DNA of 34,252 nt from an uncultured Pseudomonadales bacterium (GTDB lineage: Bacteria; Pseudomonadota; Gammaproteobacteria; Pseudomonadales; IMCC2047), in contig CAMYIF010000004.1 in assembly GCA_947258415.1 (NCBI GenBank), forward strand, positions 1 through 34,252. Direction: 5' to 3'. The notes under the pieces are model-generated. The model did no database searches. It was not told the origin of the DNA and was given only the letters and a program-made list of their open reading frames with translations. Shown here piece after piece: positions 8,045-15,981 of this stretch (the stretch's first letter is position 1; every line of letters begins with the position of its first letter). The translations under genes were made by a program, and so were the position numbers.

Positions 8045-8683
8045 ATGTCCAGGACACGGGGTTTTATAAAGCGATCGCTCATTGGCGGGTTGCTGGTTAT
8101 TCTGCCCAGCGCGGTATTAATTTTTTTCTTTAGCTGGTTATTTGACCTGGTAACCGACTTTCTGGAACCGTTTTCCAACGTCCTGATCAAGTCGTACGAA
8201 CTACCGGCGCTGACAGCGGATTTGTTTGCCCTGTTTATTATGCTTGGTTTCTGTTTTTTGGTTGGCACCGTCGTCAGCACGAGCGTGGGTAAATGGGTGC
8301 ATGGACATGTTGATGTTTACCTGGAACGACTCGCGCCCGGTTATCGAATGGTCAGGGAAATTGTTAATCAATTCCTGGGTGACAAAGAGGATTCGCCATT
8401 CAACAAGGGACAGGTCGCGCGCGTACATATTTTTGGTCGCGATGTCGACACTACCTGCACCGCGCTTGTCACCTGCAAACACCAGGACGGCTCGTTTTCC
8501 GTATTCATCCCTACCAGTCCGAATCCCACGTCAGGTATCATTTACCATGTTCCGGCGGATGCTGTTGAATTGCGCCCTGATATCAAGGTTGATTCGGCCA
8601 TGCGCACTATTATTGCCTGCGGTGCCGGTTCCGATGAACTCTATAACAAGGGGAAGCTACCCGCTGCGGCGAATCATGATTGA
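8045..8683 (+). CDS. DUF502 family inner-membrane protein
   Basis: A 212-aa protein matching the DUF502 (PF04367) pattern: an N-terminal GFIKRSLIGGLLVILPSAVLI membrane segment, a second hydrophobic segment (LFALFIMLGFCFLVGTVVST), then a soluble region with the family hallmark FIPTSPNPTSGIIYHVP and a C-terminal SAMRTIIACG element. DUF502 proteins are widespread in proteobacteria and plants (COV-like), and their molecular role is not established. It sits 69 bases upstream of the M48 lipoprotein protease on the same strand, so co-transcription is plausible. Confidence 0.9.
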   Translation: MSRTRGFIKRSLIGGLLVILPSAVLIFFFSWLFDLVTDFLEPFSNVLIKSYELPALTADLFALFIMLGFCFLVGTVVSTSVGKWVHGHVDVYLERLAPGYRMVREIVNQFLGDKEDSPFNKGQVARVHIFGRDVDTTCTALVTCKHQDGSFSVFIPTSPNPTSGIIYHVPADAVELRPDIKVDSAMRTIIACGAGSDELYNKGKLPAAANHD

Positions 8684-8752
8684 CCGCCCTTCAGGGAACA
8701 ATCCCACACACCCGGCATCAAATTTACAGATCCTTATCCTTGAGCAAGCAAC

Positions 8753-10207
8753 ATGAATATAACCCGATCGATCAGCATTGTAATTTTTGTTATTTCGACC
8801 ATTTACATCTCCGCCTGCGCCATGAATCCGGCTACGGGTAAAACCGACCTGGCTCTAATGAGCGAAAGCCAGGAAATTAACATCGGTCGGGAAATGCACG
8901 TGGAAATTCTGAAGCAAATGCCGGTGTACCCGGATGCTGATATACAGAATTATGTTAATAAAATTGGCCAAACAGTTGCCCGTAACAGTCACAGGGGCAA
9001 CCTGCAGTATCATTTTACCGTCATCGACAGCCCTGATATTAACGCCTTCGCCTTGCCGGGTGGTTTTATTTATATAAACCGTGGCCTGCTAACCTACCTT
9101 AATTCTGAAGCTGAACTGGCTGCGGTACTGGCGCATGAAGTCGGCCACGTGACTGCGCGTCACACAGTTCGGCAACACAGTGCAGGCACCGTTGCCTCGG
9201 GCGTCTCTGCAATCCTGACTATTCTCACTGGCAACCGGGCTATTGGCAATTTGTCGAATACAGCAGGCGCTGCCATTGTCAGTGGTTACGGACGAACCCA
9301 TGAACTCGAAGCCGATGGCCTGGGCGCGGAATATTTATACAATGCCGGTTACGATCCCCAGGCAATGATACAAGTGATCGGCGTGCTCAAGGACCAGGAA
9401 GAGTTTTCAAAAAGCAGGGCATTACAGGAAGGCGAAGAAGTAAACAGCTATCACGGGCTATTCGCCACTCATCCGCGAAACGATAAACGGTTGCAACAAT
9501 CGGTTGCCAGGGCAGGAAAACTGCCCGCCGGCAAGAGCAATACCGGCGAAGCCGATTTTCGCAGGCACCTTGAAGGCATTGAGTTTGGAGACAGCACACA
9601 TTCAGGCGTACGCAGGGGCAGCCGTTTTTACCATAAACCCCTCGACTTTACCTTTGCATTCCCGAACCACTGGAAGATGCAAAATTCGCAAGCCGCTGTT
9701 ATCGTCTACCCACCGGAAAAAGACGGTTTTCTGCAGTTACAGGCCGAAACCAAAAAAGAAAATACTACCCCTGAACGCTTCATTCGTGAACGATTAAACG
9801 TCAGTTACCTGAGAAACGGCGAGGTGATTACCCCCAACGGCCTGGCCGGTTATACGGGCATCATTCCGGCCAGCAATGAACATCCTGATTTGCGCCTTGC
9901 GGTTCTTTTCCACAATCAACGTGCTTTTATTTTCACCGGCGTCCAGCAAAAAGGGAACTCACTAAATCTTTTTGACCCGTTTTTTATGGCGTCGATAAGA
10001 AGTTTTCGCCCACTCCTGCCAGAAGAACACGCCAGGGCGGAGGGTAAGCGTATCGTTTATATCAAGGCAAAAGCAGGGACAACTTACGCAAAACTGGCAT
10101 CAGAAAGCACGATCAACGAATACGCTGAAGATCAGTTACGATTATTAAATGGTGATTATCCCAAGGCTGAGCCGAAACCGGGTGAGTGGATAAAAATCGT
10201 CAGGTAA
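8753..10207 (+). CDS. M48 family metalloprotease, outer-membrane lipoprotein type
   Basis: A 484-aa protein with an N-terminal signal segment ending in a lipobox, ISAC (Cys22), so probably lipid-anchored. The M48 catalytic region has HEVGH (about 128-132) and, later, RTHELEADGLG with the third zinc ligand. The lead-in FALPGGFIYINRGLL is also typical of the BepA/LoiP-like group, which handles outer-membrane protein quality control. The C-terminal half lacks BepA's TPR repeats. It has instead a beta-rich domain (FTFAFPNHWKMQNSQ) and an ending (KAKAGTTYAKLASESTINEYAEDQLRLLNG) that resembles the LysM-like or peptidoglycan-contact tail of long M48 lipoproteins. The 3' end nearly abuts the converging GGT gene. 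Confidence 0.9.
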   Translation: MNITRSISIVIFVISTIYISACAMNPATGKTDLALMSESQEINIGREMHVEILKQMPVYPDADIQNYVNKIGQTVARNSHRGNLQYHFTVIDSPDINAFALPGGFIYINRGLLTYLNSEAELAAVLAHEVGHVTARHTVRQHSAGTVASGVSAILTILTGNRAIGNLSNTAGAAIVSGYGRTHELEADGLGAEYLYNAGYDPQAMIQVIGVLKDQEEFSKSRALQEGEEVNSYHGLFATHPRNDKRLQQSVARAGKLPAGKSNTGEADFRRHLEGIEFGDSTHSGVRRGSRFYHKPLDFTFAFPNHWKMQNSQAAVIVYPPEKDGFLQLQAETKKENTTPERFIRERLNVSYLRNGEVITPNGLAGYTGIIPASNEHPDLRLAVLFHNQRAFIFTGVQQKGNSLNLFDPFFMASIRSFRPLLPEEHARAEGKRIVYIKAKAGTTYAKLASESTINEYAEDQLRLLNGDYPKAEPKPGEWIKIVR

Positions 10208-10215
10208 GCTGCCTC

Positions 10216-11778
10216 CTACACTGCCAAACAAACACCGTTTCTGCGTGGATCACCGATACCCTGAAACTGGTCATCCTTTTGCATTACCGAGTGCACACCG
10301 CCAAAAAACAGGTTCAATGTATCCCACGCCTTGTGATTCGGGTATTGCTTAAACAGTTGGGCTAAGCTGCCCTGTGGAATACCGGTTTCCACGTCGAGCC
10401 AATCATTTTCAAAATGAATGCGCGGGCTGTTAACGGCTCCAGCCAAAGGCATATTAAAATCAACCTGGTTGATTATGGCCTGCAGAATAGCGGTGCGAAT
10501 CCGGTTAGAACCCCCGGAGCCCATCGCGATTTGACTGTCATCGCTACGGTTTATAATGGTCGGCGCCATCATCGATGTCATACGCTCATTTTCATTCCAC
10601 AGATGAAAACCGCCGGGGTTTAAATCTTCTTCACCCAGCATATTATTTAATATAATACCCGTCCCCGGAATGACAGAGCCGCACCCTTCCCCGTTGGTAA
10701 CCGTCATCGTTGCAATATTATGTTTGCTGTCCATAATACTGATATGGGTAGTACCCCGGAAAGCTCTGGTACGCCCCATAATCTGGTTGCGATATTCTGC
10801 CAGTAATTGCTCATTTAACAACGTTGCTTCATCGAGGCGGCCTTTATCCGAGCGAGCGCAGGCATCAACCCGCGCAAGGTTGGTATGCGCCATGACTTCC
10901 GCCAGTTGTGACAGGTGTTCAAAACTTCCGAAGCCTTGCTGCGGAATGCCCAGTTGTTCCCATAATTTCAACGCGAAGGCAATCAACAAACCACCCGAAC
11001 TGGGAGCAGGATTGGTTAATACCTGGTGTCCACGATAATTAAAACGCAACGGTTCTCTGCACTTGACCCGGTATTCTTCGAGATCACGGCGGGTCAAATG
11101 GCCCCCGGCAGACTGGCAACTGGCTACCAGTTTGTCGGCTATTTCGCCCCGGTAAAACAGTGCCTCGCCTTCTTTTGCCAATGCTTCGAGGGTATCCGCG
11201 TAACGCGTCATATTGTATTGATCATTCAACTGCCAGGTGTTGCCACCCGGATCATGAAAAAAAATATTTGCCACTTCCGGGGTCGTGGTAAGAATTGGTG
11301 AAACTATACTGAACAAATACCGTTGGTGGGGATTAATTATTACCCCTGACCGGGCGATTTCAATCGCCGGTTGAACCAGCTCGGTCATCGGCATGGAACC
11401 CAGTTGCCTGTGTACCTCAAACATGCCTTTAACGGCACCCGGGGTAGCAATAGCACCCATACCGATATGAAATTCCTGCTCGGTTGAGCCAAAATCGACA
11501 ATTACCGGCGAGAAATCAATTTCTGTATCGGGAAGCTTTTTTCGTGGCGTCTGGACAAAAAAATCAACCAGCATCTGTCTCCGGTTAGCAGATTGTGCGA
11601 GCAAAAACCCGCCGCCACCCAACGAGGCTAACACCGGCTCGGTTACGCAGGCTGCAAAGTGCGCTGCAATAATGGCATCAAATGCGTTACCGCCTGCTTC
11701 GAGCACCTGTATTCCCGCATTCGCGGTTAATTGATGCCCGGCGGCGATTATGCCTTTTGTGGTTTCTGTTGTTGGCAT
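10216..11778 (-). CDS. ggt: gamma-glutamyltransferase family protein (Ntn hydrolase)
   Basis: GGT enzymes cleave or transfer gamma-glutamyl groups after autocatalytic splitting. The processing site is clear: FRGTTHISIMD, with the nucleophile Thr as the first T of TTH. Other landmarks are ANAGIQVLEAGGNAFDA, TEPVLASLGGGGF near the N-terminus, PAPSSGGLLIAFAL, the SMMAPTII stretch matching E. coli SSMSPTI, and GSGGSNRIRTAI. The track start at 11796 is TTG; the first ATG is at 11778 (520 aa) and is preferred. I see no signal peptide, whereas the best known GGTs are periplasmic, so this one may act in the cytoplasm. It is divergent from the GCS2-type ligase gene. Related GGT-fold acylases or cephalosporin-acylase-like enzymes remain possible. 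Confidence 0.9.
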   Translation of the reverse strand: MPTTETTKGIIAAGHQLTANAGIQVLEAGGNAFDAIIAAHFAACVTEPVLASLGGGGFLLAQSANRRQMLVDFFVQTPRKKLPDTEIDFSPVIVDFGSTEQEFHIGMGAIATPGAVKGMFEVHRQLGSMPMTELVQPAIEIARSGVIINPHQRYLFSIVSPILTTTPEVANIFFHDPGGNTWQLNDQYNMTRYADTLEALAKEGEALFYRGEIADKLVASCQSAGGHLTRRDLEEYRVKCREPLRFNYRGHQVLTNPAPSSGGLLIAFALKLWEQLGIPQQGFGSFEHLSQLAEVMAHTNLARVDACARSDKGRLDEATLLNEQLLAEYRNQIMGRTRAFRGTTHISIMDSKHNIATMTVTNGEGCGSVIPGTGIILNNMLGEEDLNPGGFHLWNENERMTSMMAPTIINRSDDSQIAMGSGGSNRIRTAILQAIINQVDFNMPLAGAVNSPRIHFENDWLDVETGIPQGSLAQLFKQYPNHKAWDTLNLFFGGVHSVMQKDDQFQGIGDPRRNGVCLAV

Positions 11779-11849
11779 TAACTTGTGGGGTTCCAAAAAA
11801 TAGTATTGTGGCGTAATCCGGGGGCTTTGGTTGCCCGGTTTGTCAGCCC

Positions 11850-11889
11850 GGTAAAAAATGGTAACCTTGTATTAACGCAAGATTTTACC
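11850..11889. promoter_or_regulatory. inverted repeat in the ggt/GCS2 divergent region
   Basis: GGTAAAA (11850-11856) pairs with TTTTACC (11883-11889), and an inner CTTG/CAAG can extend the hairpin. It ends about 35 bases before the GCS2 start, where a leader structure or operator could act on either gene. No known regulator site was recognised. Confidence 0.3.
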
Positions 11890-11923
11890 GATCACGGTCC
11901 TGACAGGGAATTGAAATAACATT

Positions 11924-13411
11924 ATGGGCGAAAATGTTCAACATTCACATTTCAGTGAAGAAGACCATCAGAAATTTTCGCGTAAACTAAAAGAAAATCT
12001 GGACTTGCTTGAACTGCTGCTGTCCACACCCGGATTTGGCAAGGGATCAACATCACTGGGTGCAGAGCTGGAACTGGATGTTATTGACTCCAGCGGGCAG
12101 ACCCGGTGGATCAACGATAAACTGGTAAATTTTGCCAAGGACCCCCAGCTTACCTTTGAAGTCAACCAGTATAACGTCGAATATAACCTGTCGCCGGTTC
12201 CGGCTGCCGGTCGCCCTTTTACCCGGATTGGCCGGGAAATATCCTCCAAGTTTAAACAGTTAAATACCCTGGCAAAAAAATACGACGCTCGTGCCATCAT
12301 GATCGGCATATTGCCGACCCTGGAAGAGCGGGATATCGGCCAACAGGCAACCACCGAATGCAATCGATACTATGTATTGGCAGAAGAATTGGAAAAGTTG
12401 AGAAGCAAGCCTAACAGAGTTGAAATAAATGGCCTGGACAAGCTGGTAATCAACAACGCCAAGCTCAGTGCAGAAGGCGCGAATACGTCGTTCCAGCTTC
12501 ACCTGCGCACAAATCCCGACGAATTTTCCGATGTTTTTAACGCGGCTCAACTGGCTTCAGCGCCTGCACTGGCGATTAGCACCAATTCACCCTTTTTCTT
12601 GCAACGCCGACTTTGGGAAGAAACACGAATCCCCTTGTTTAAACAACTGATCGAAATACACGATTCCAGCCAGGCTGATACAAACGGGCGAGCAAGCATG
12701 GGTAGTGACTGGGTAAAAGAAGGAGTTTTCGAGTTGTTCCGAAAATCCGTCGAAAAATACCCCGTCCTGATTCCCGAATGTACCGATAAAAATATTAAAA
12801 CCACGCGTATCTCCAGGCTGAAGTCTGCTCCTGAATTGGCTGAACTCCGGCTGCATCATGGCTCGATATGGCACTGGAATCGGGCAATTTATGACCCTCA
12901 CGGCAGCGGTCATATTCGTATAGAACTACGCGCGTTACCCAGCGGACCATCCGTTATCGACATGATGGCCAATGCGGCCTTCCTTCTGGGCCTGACAAAG
13001 GGCCTGCAGAAACGCATGACCAAAATTCCCGGGTATATGCCATTTAAGCAGATGAATTCCAATTTTTACCAGGCGGCCCAGTTTGGCCTGGATGCGACAT
13101 TTGACTGGCCGAAGGCAAGCGGCCGTTCCCTGCAAAGAATCACAGCCGCATCACTGATCGAGGAACTCATACCCGTTGCAGAAGACGGCTTGCAGCAGTT
13201 GCAGGTAAAACAGGATGAGATCGACAACCTTCTGGCCTGTATAAAAGGACGTGTTGAAAAAAAAATGACAGGTGCCCGCTGGCAACTGGCTATTGTCAAA
13301 CAGCTTGAAAGCAAAATGAGCAGGAAGGAGGCGTTGCAAAAAATGATTAGCTTGTACCTTGAACTTTCCGACAGCAACAAGCCGGTTCACCAGTGGCCAC
13401 TCACATGTTAA
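11924..13411 (+). CDS. GCS2-type carboxylate-amine ligase (glutamate-cysteine ligase family 2-like)
   Basis: A 495-aa protein with the layout of family 2 glutamate-cysteine ligases and YbdK: GAELELDVID near residue 46, EVNQYNVEYNLSP, AIMIGILPTL, and the C-terminal signature DPHGSGHIRIELRALPSGPS followed by a helix, VIDMMANAAFLLGL. Such enzymes use ATP to join a carboxylate, often glutamate, to an amine. It is longer than YbdK (about 370 aa), with a roughly 90-aa helical C-terminal extension. Its stop codon overlaps a start codon of the next gene as TAATG, so the two products are probably made together. The substrate is unknown, and classical glutathione synthesis is not implied because no gshB is present. 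Confidence 0.8.
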   Translation: MGENVQHSHFSEEDHQKFSRKLKENLDLLELLLSTPGFGKGSTSLGAELELDVIDSSGQTRWINDKLVNFAKDPQLTFEVNQYNVEYNLSPVPAAGRPFTRIGREISSKFKQLNTLAKKYDARAIMIGILPTLEERDIGQQATTECNRYYVLAEELEKLRSKPNRVEINGLDKLVINNAKLSAEGANTSFQLHLRTNPDEFSDVFNAAQLASAPALAISTNSPFFLQRRLWEETRIPLFKQLIEIHDSSQADTNGRASMGSDWVKEGVFELFRKSVEKYPVLIPECTDKNIKTTRISRLKSAPELAELRLHHGSIWHWNRAIYDPHGSGHIRIELRALPSGPSVIDMMANAAFLLGLTKGLQKRMTKIPGYMPFKQMNSNFYQAAQFGLDATFDWPKASGRSLQRITAASLIEELIPVAEDGLQQLQVKQDEIDNLLACIKGRVEKKMTGARWQLAIVKQLESKMSRKEALQKMISLYLELSDSNKPVHQWPLTC

Positions 13412-14466
13412 TGAACTCAGCCTACCCCATCCAGTTCTGGGACTCCCCGCAAATTGCAGACATCGGTGAGACCATCGAGGAATTCCTTGAGCAGTTGGAA
13501 GGTCCCACATGGATTTATATACCCGGACGTGATCATCAGCGTTGCCGCGTGGTGAGTACCCTGCTGCATGGCAACGAGCCATCCGGCCTGCATGCCATTC
13601 ATCAATGGTTGCTCTCGGACGAGATACCGGCAACCGATCTCTATTGCTTTATCGGTTCGCCGGCAACAGCTCGTGCAACTCCCGGGTTCCACTACCGGAT
13701 GTTACCGGGTCATCGTGACCTCAATCGCTGTTTCCGCCCCCCTTTTTCGGACATGGAGGGCCAGGTTGCGGCGGACCTGCTGCACCGTATTAGCGCCGTC
13801 AATCCCGAGGCTGTTATCGACATTCACAATACCTCCGGTCCTGGACCATCGTTTGCTATAGCCACTAACAAGCGAATTGAACACCGGGCAATTGCCGGTT
13901 TATTCACGCCGAGGCTTATTCTTACCGAATTAAGGCTGGGTGCGTTGATGGAATTTGATACTGAACCCTTTACCATTACTACCATTGAATGTGGTGGGGC
14001 ACACGACCCGCAGGCCCATGCCCTGGCCTGGGAGGGGTTCAAGCGCTTCGCAAAAACAGAAGACCTGTTTGCCGAAAGCCAGTACATCGAAATTGATCTC
14101 TACAGTAATCCGGTCCGGGTTGAACTCGCCAGGGACTACGATCTTGCCTTTGCCTACGAGCCGGTAGAGGGCGTTGATTTAATTCTGCATAGCGACATCG
14201 AGCGTTATAACTTCAATATTGCGGCTTCGGGCACGAAACTCGGCTGGCTCGGCCCCTCGGAAATGTCCTGCCTGGTAGCCAGGGACGCCCACGGAAACGA
14301 CCATTCACAGCACTATTTCGAAATGAAGGACAATGAAATCCTGGCCCGGCAAAACATCAAGTTATTCATGGTTACAAAAAACATCGATATCGCCAGGTCA
14401 GACTGCCTGTTTTACGTCGTTCCCGTCGATGAACCCGGTCACTATGAGCATATCGACAGTTCCTAG
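13411..14466 (+). CDS. AstE/aspartoacylase-like zinc hydrolase (M14 family fold)
   Basis: The ORF track begins at a GTG (13393), but ATGs at 13405 and 13411 are better. The one at 13411 forms TAATG with the GCS2 stop and suggests translational coupling. The zinc and catalytic residues of the succinylglutamate desuccinylase/aspartoacylase family are present in order: LLHGNEPSG (His and Glu ligands), RDLNR, DIHNTSGPG (third ligand) and TIECGG (catalytic Glu). This family removes an acyl or amide group from N-acyl amino acids. With a ligase made from the same transcript, it may trim or recycle that ligase's product. It is not in an ast operon and the sequence departs from AstE, so I do not assign arginine catabolism. 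Confidence 0.8.
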   Translation: MNSAYPIQFWDSPQIADIGETIEEFLEQLEGPTWIYIPGRDHQRCRVVSTLLHGNEPSGLHAIHQWLLSDEIPATDLYCFIGSPATARATPGFHYRMLPGHRDLNRCFRPPFSDMEGQVAADLLHRISAVNPEAVIDIHNTSGPGPSFAIATNKRIEHRAIAGLFTPRLILTELRLGALMEFDTEPFTITTIECGGAHDPQAHALAWEGFKRFAKTEDLFAESQYIEIDLYSNPVRVELARDYDLAFAYEPVEGVDLILHSDIERYNFNIAASGTKLGWLGPSEMSCLVARDAHGNDHSQHYFEMKDNEILARQNIKLFMVTKNIDIARSDCLFYVVPVDEPGHYEHIDSS

Positions 14467-14636
14467 TTTTCACCAGGCCCGCTAGCCGGCATTCGAAAAG
14501 CCCTGGCTTGCATTGCCTGTATTCAGTTATGTCGAGCCAGATCTTCAAAACCTGCAATTCTCTTATACAGAAGCTTCAGGTAGACTGCATCCTTCCAGAA
14601 TAAGCGTGATTTATTTACAGGTCTTTTCCATAAAAT

Positions 14637-15950
14637 ATGAATCTTGATTCAAACAGACACCTGCTCGAAATTGACCAGCAACACGTCTGGCATCCCTACG
14701 CTTCCATGACCGACAGGCCCGTCATTCACGCCGTTGAATCGGCGCAAGGTGTGCGATTAACGCTTGGCGACGGCAGCGTATTGGTAGACGGCATGGCTTC
14801 CTGGTGGTGCGCTATTCACGGCTACAACCACCCGGTATTAAACCAGGCAATAAACGACCAATTGAAGCGGTTTTCGCACGTCATGTTTGGTGGGCTTACA
14901 CACCAGCCGGCGTGCAAGCTGGCTGAAAAACTTGTCCAGATTACACCGGCGCCCCTGCAGCATGTGTTTTTCAGTGATTCGGGGTCGGTTTCCGTAGAAG
15001 TGGCCATAAAAATGGCCATCCAGTACTGGTACGCGCAAAAAAAACCGAAAAAACACAAGTTCCTGACCATACGGTCCGGTTATCACGGTGATACCTTTGC
15101 CGCCATGTCGGTGTGCGACCCTGTCACCGGCATGCACGAAATCTTCACCCATGTGTTACCCGGGCAGTTTTTTGCCAACGCGCCCGAATGTCGGTTTGAC
15201 CAGGAATGGGATGAACAGGATATTTCGAGTTTGAAAAAACTGATCGAGGAAAACCATGCAAAAATTGCGGCGGTTATCCTCGAACCCATCGTACAGGGTG
15301 CGGGCGGGATGCGTTTTTATTCGCCCCATTATTTAAAACGTGTGCGCGAATTATGCGACCAGTTTGACGTCCTTCTCATTGCCGATGAAATTGCTACCGG
15401 TTTTGGTCGTACCGGCAAACTGTTTGCCTGCGAGCACGCCGGCATTGCACCCGATATTATGTGCATTGGCAAATCGTTAACGGGTGGTTATATGACGCTG
15501 GCGGCAACGCTGACCACCGAGCATGTCAGCCAGACGATATGTTCCGGGCAACCGGGCGTGTTTATGCACGGGCCGACATTTATGGGCAACCCGCTGGCCT
15601 GCAGTGTCAGCCTGGCCAGCATTGAATTATTGATCGGTACTCCCGGGTCAGACTGGAAGGCCAATATCGATCGTATCGAAACCCTTCTCGGGGAACAGCT
15701 TTCACCCGCTCGGGAATTGGCGCATGTTGAGGATGTGCGTGTGCTGGGTGCGATCGGGGTGATTGAAACGAAGTTTCCGGTAGAAATGGATGCCATCACC
15801 AGGGAACTGGTCAGGCAAGGTATCTGGGTGAGACCTTTCGGTAAACTGGTTTATATCATGCCGCCCTATATCATTTCCGATAAGGACCTTATCTTCCTGT
15901 GCAATAAACTGATCGAAGTTGTGAGCCAAAGGAATTTGTTTGCCGGCTAG
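14637..15950 (+). CDS. bioA: adenosylmethionine-8-amino-7-oxononanoate aminotransferase
   Basis: A PLP enzyme that makes 7,8-diaminopelargonate in biotin synthesis, using S-adenosylmethionine as amino donor. Landmarks are DQQHVWHPYASM, GMASWWCAIHGYNHP, FGGLTHQPA, SDSGSVSVEVAIKMA, the long RSGYHGDTFAAMSVCDP segment, LLIADEIATGFGRTGKLF and the PLP lysine in CIGKSLTGGYMTLAAT. HGPTFMGNPLAC is typical of BioA and separates it from general class III aminotransferases. The 437-aa length is normal. No other bio gene is adjacent and I saw no BirA operator (TTGTAAACC-like palindrome) upstream, so here bioA appears split from bioBFCD. Confidence 0.96.
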   Translation: MNLDSNRHLLEIDQQHVWHPYASMTDRPVIHAVESAQGVRLTLGDGSVLVDGMASWWCAIHGYNHPVLNQAINDQLKRFSHVMFGGLTHQPACKLAEKLVQITPAPLQHVFFSDSGSVSVEVAIKMAIQYWYAQKKPKKHKFLTIRSGYHGDTFAAMSVCDPVTGMHEIFTHVLPGQFFANAPECRFDQEWDEQDISSLKKLIEENHAKIAAVILEPIVQGAGGMRFYSPHYLKRVRELCDQFDVLLIADEIATGFGRTGKLFACEHAGIAPDIMCIGKSLTGGYMTLAATLTTEHVSQTICSGQPGVFMHGPTFMGNPLACSVSLASIELLIGTPGSDWKANIDRIETLLGEQLSPARELAHVEDVRVLGAIGVIETKFPVEMDAITRELVRQGIWVRPFGKLVYIMPPYIISDKDLIFLCNKLIEVVSQRNLFAG

Positions 15951-15981
15951 TGCGCTCAATTCTGTACCAGCAGCATGTAAC

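Noticed and set aside
14467-14636. BirA operator upstream of bioA
   Set aside because: No TTGTAAACC-like inverted repeat is present in the 170-base spacer.
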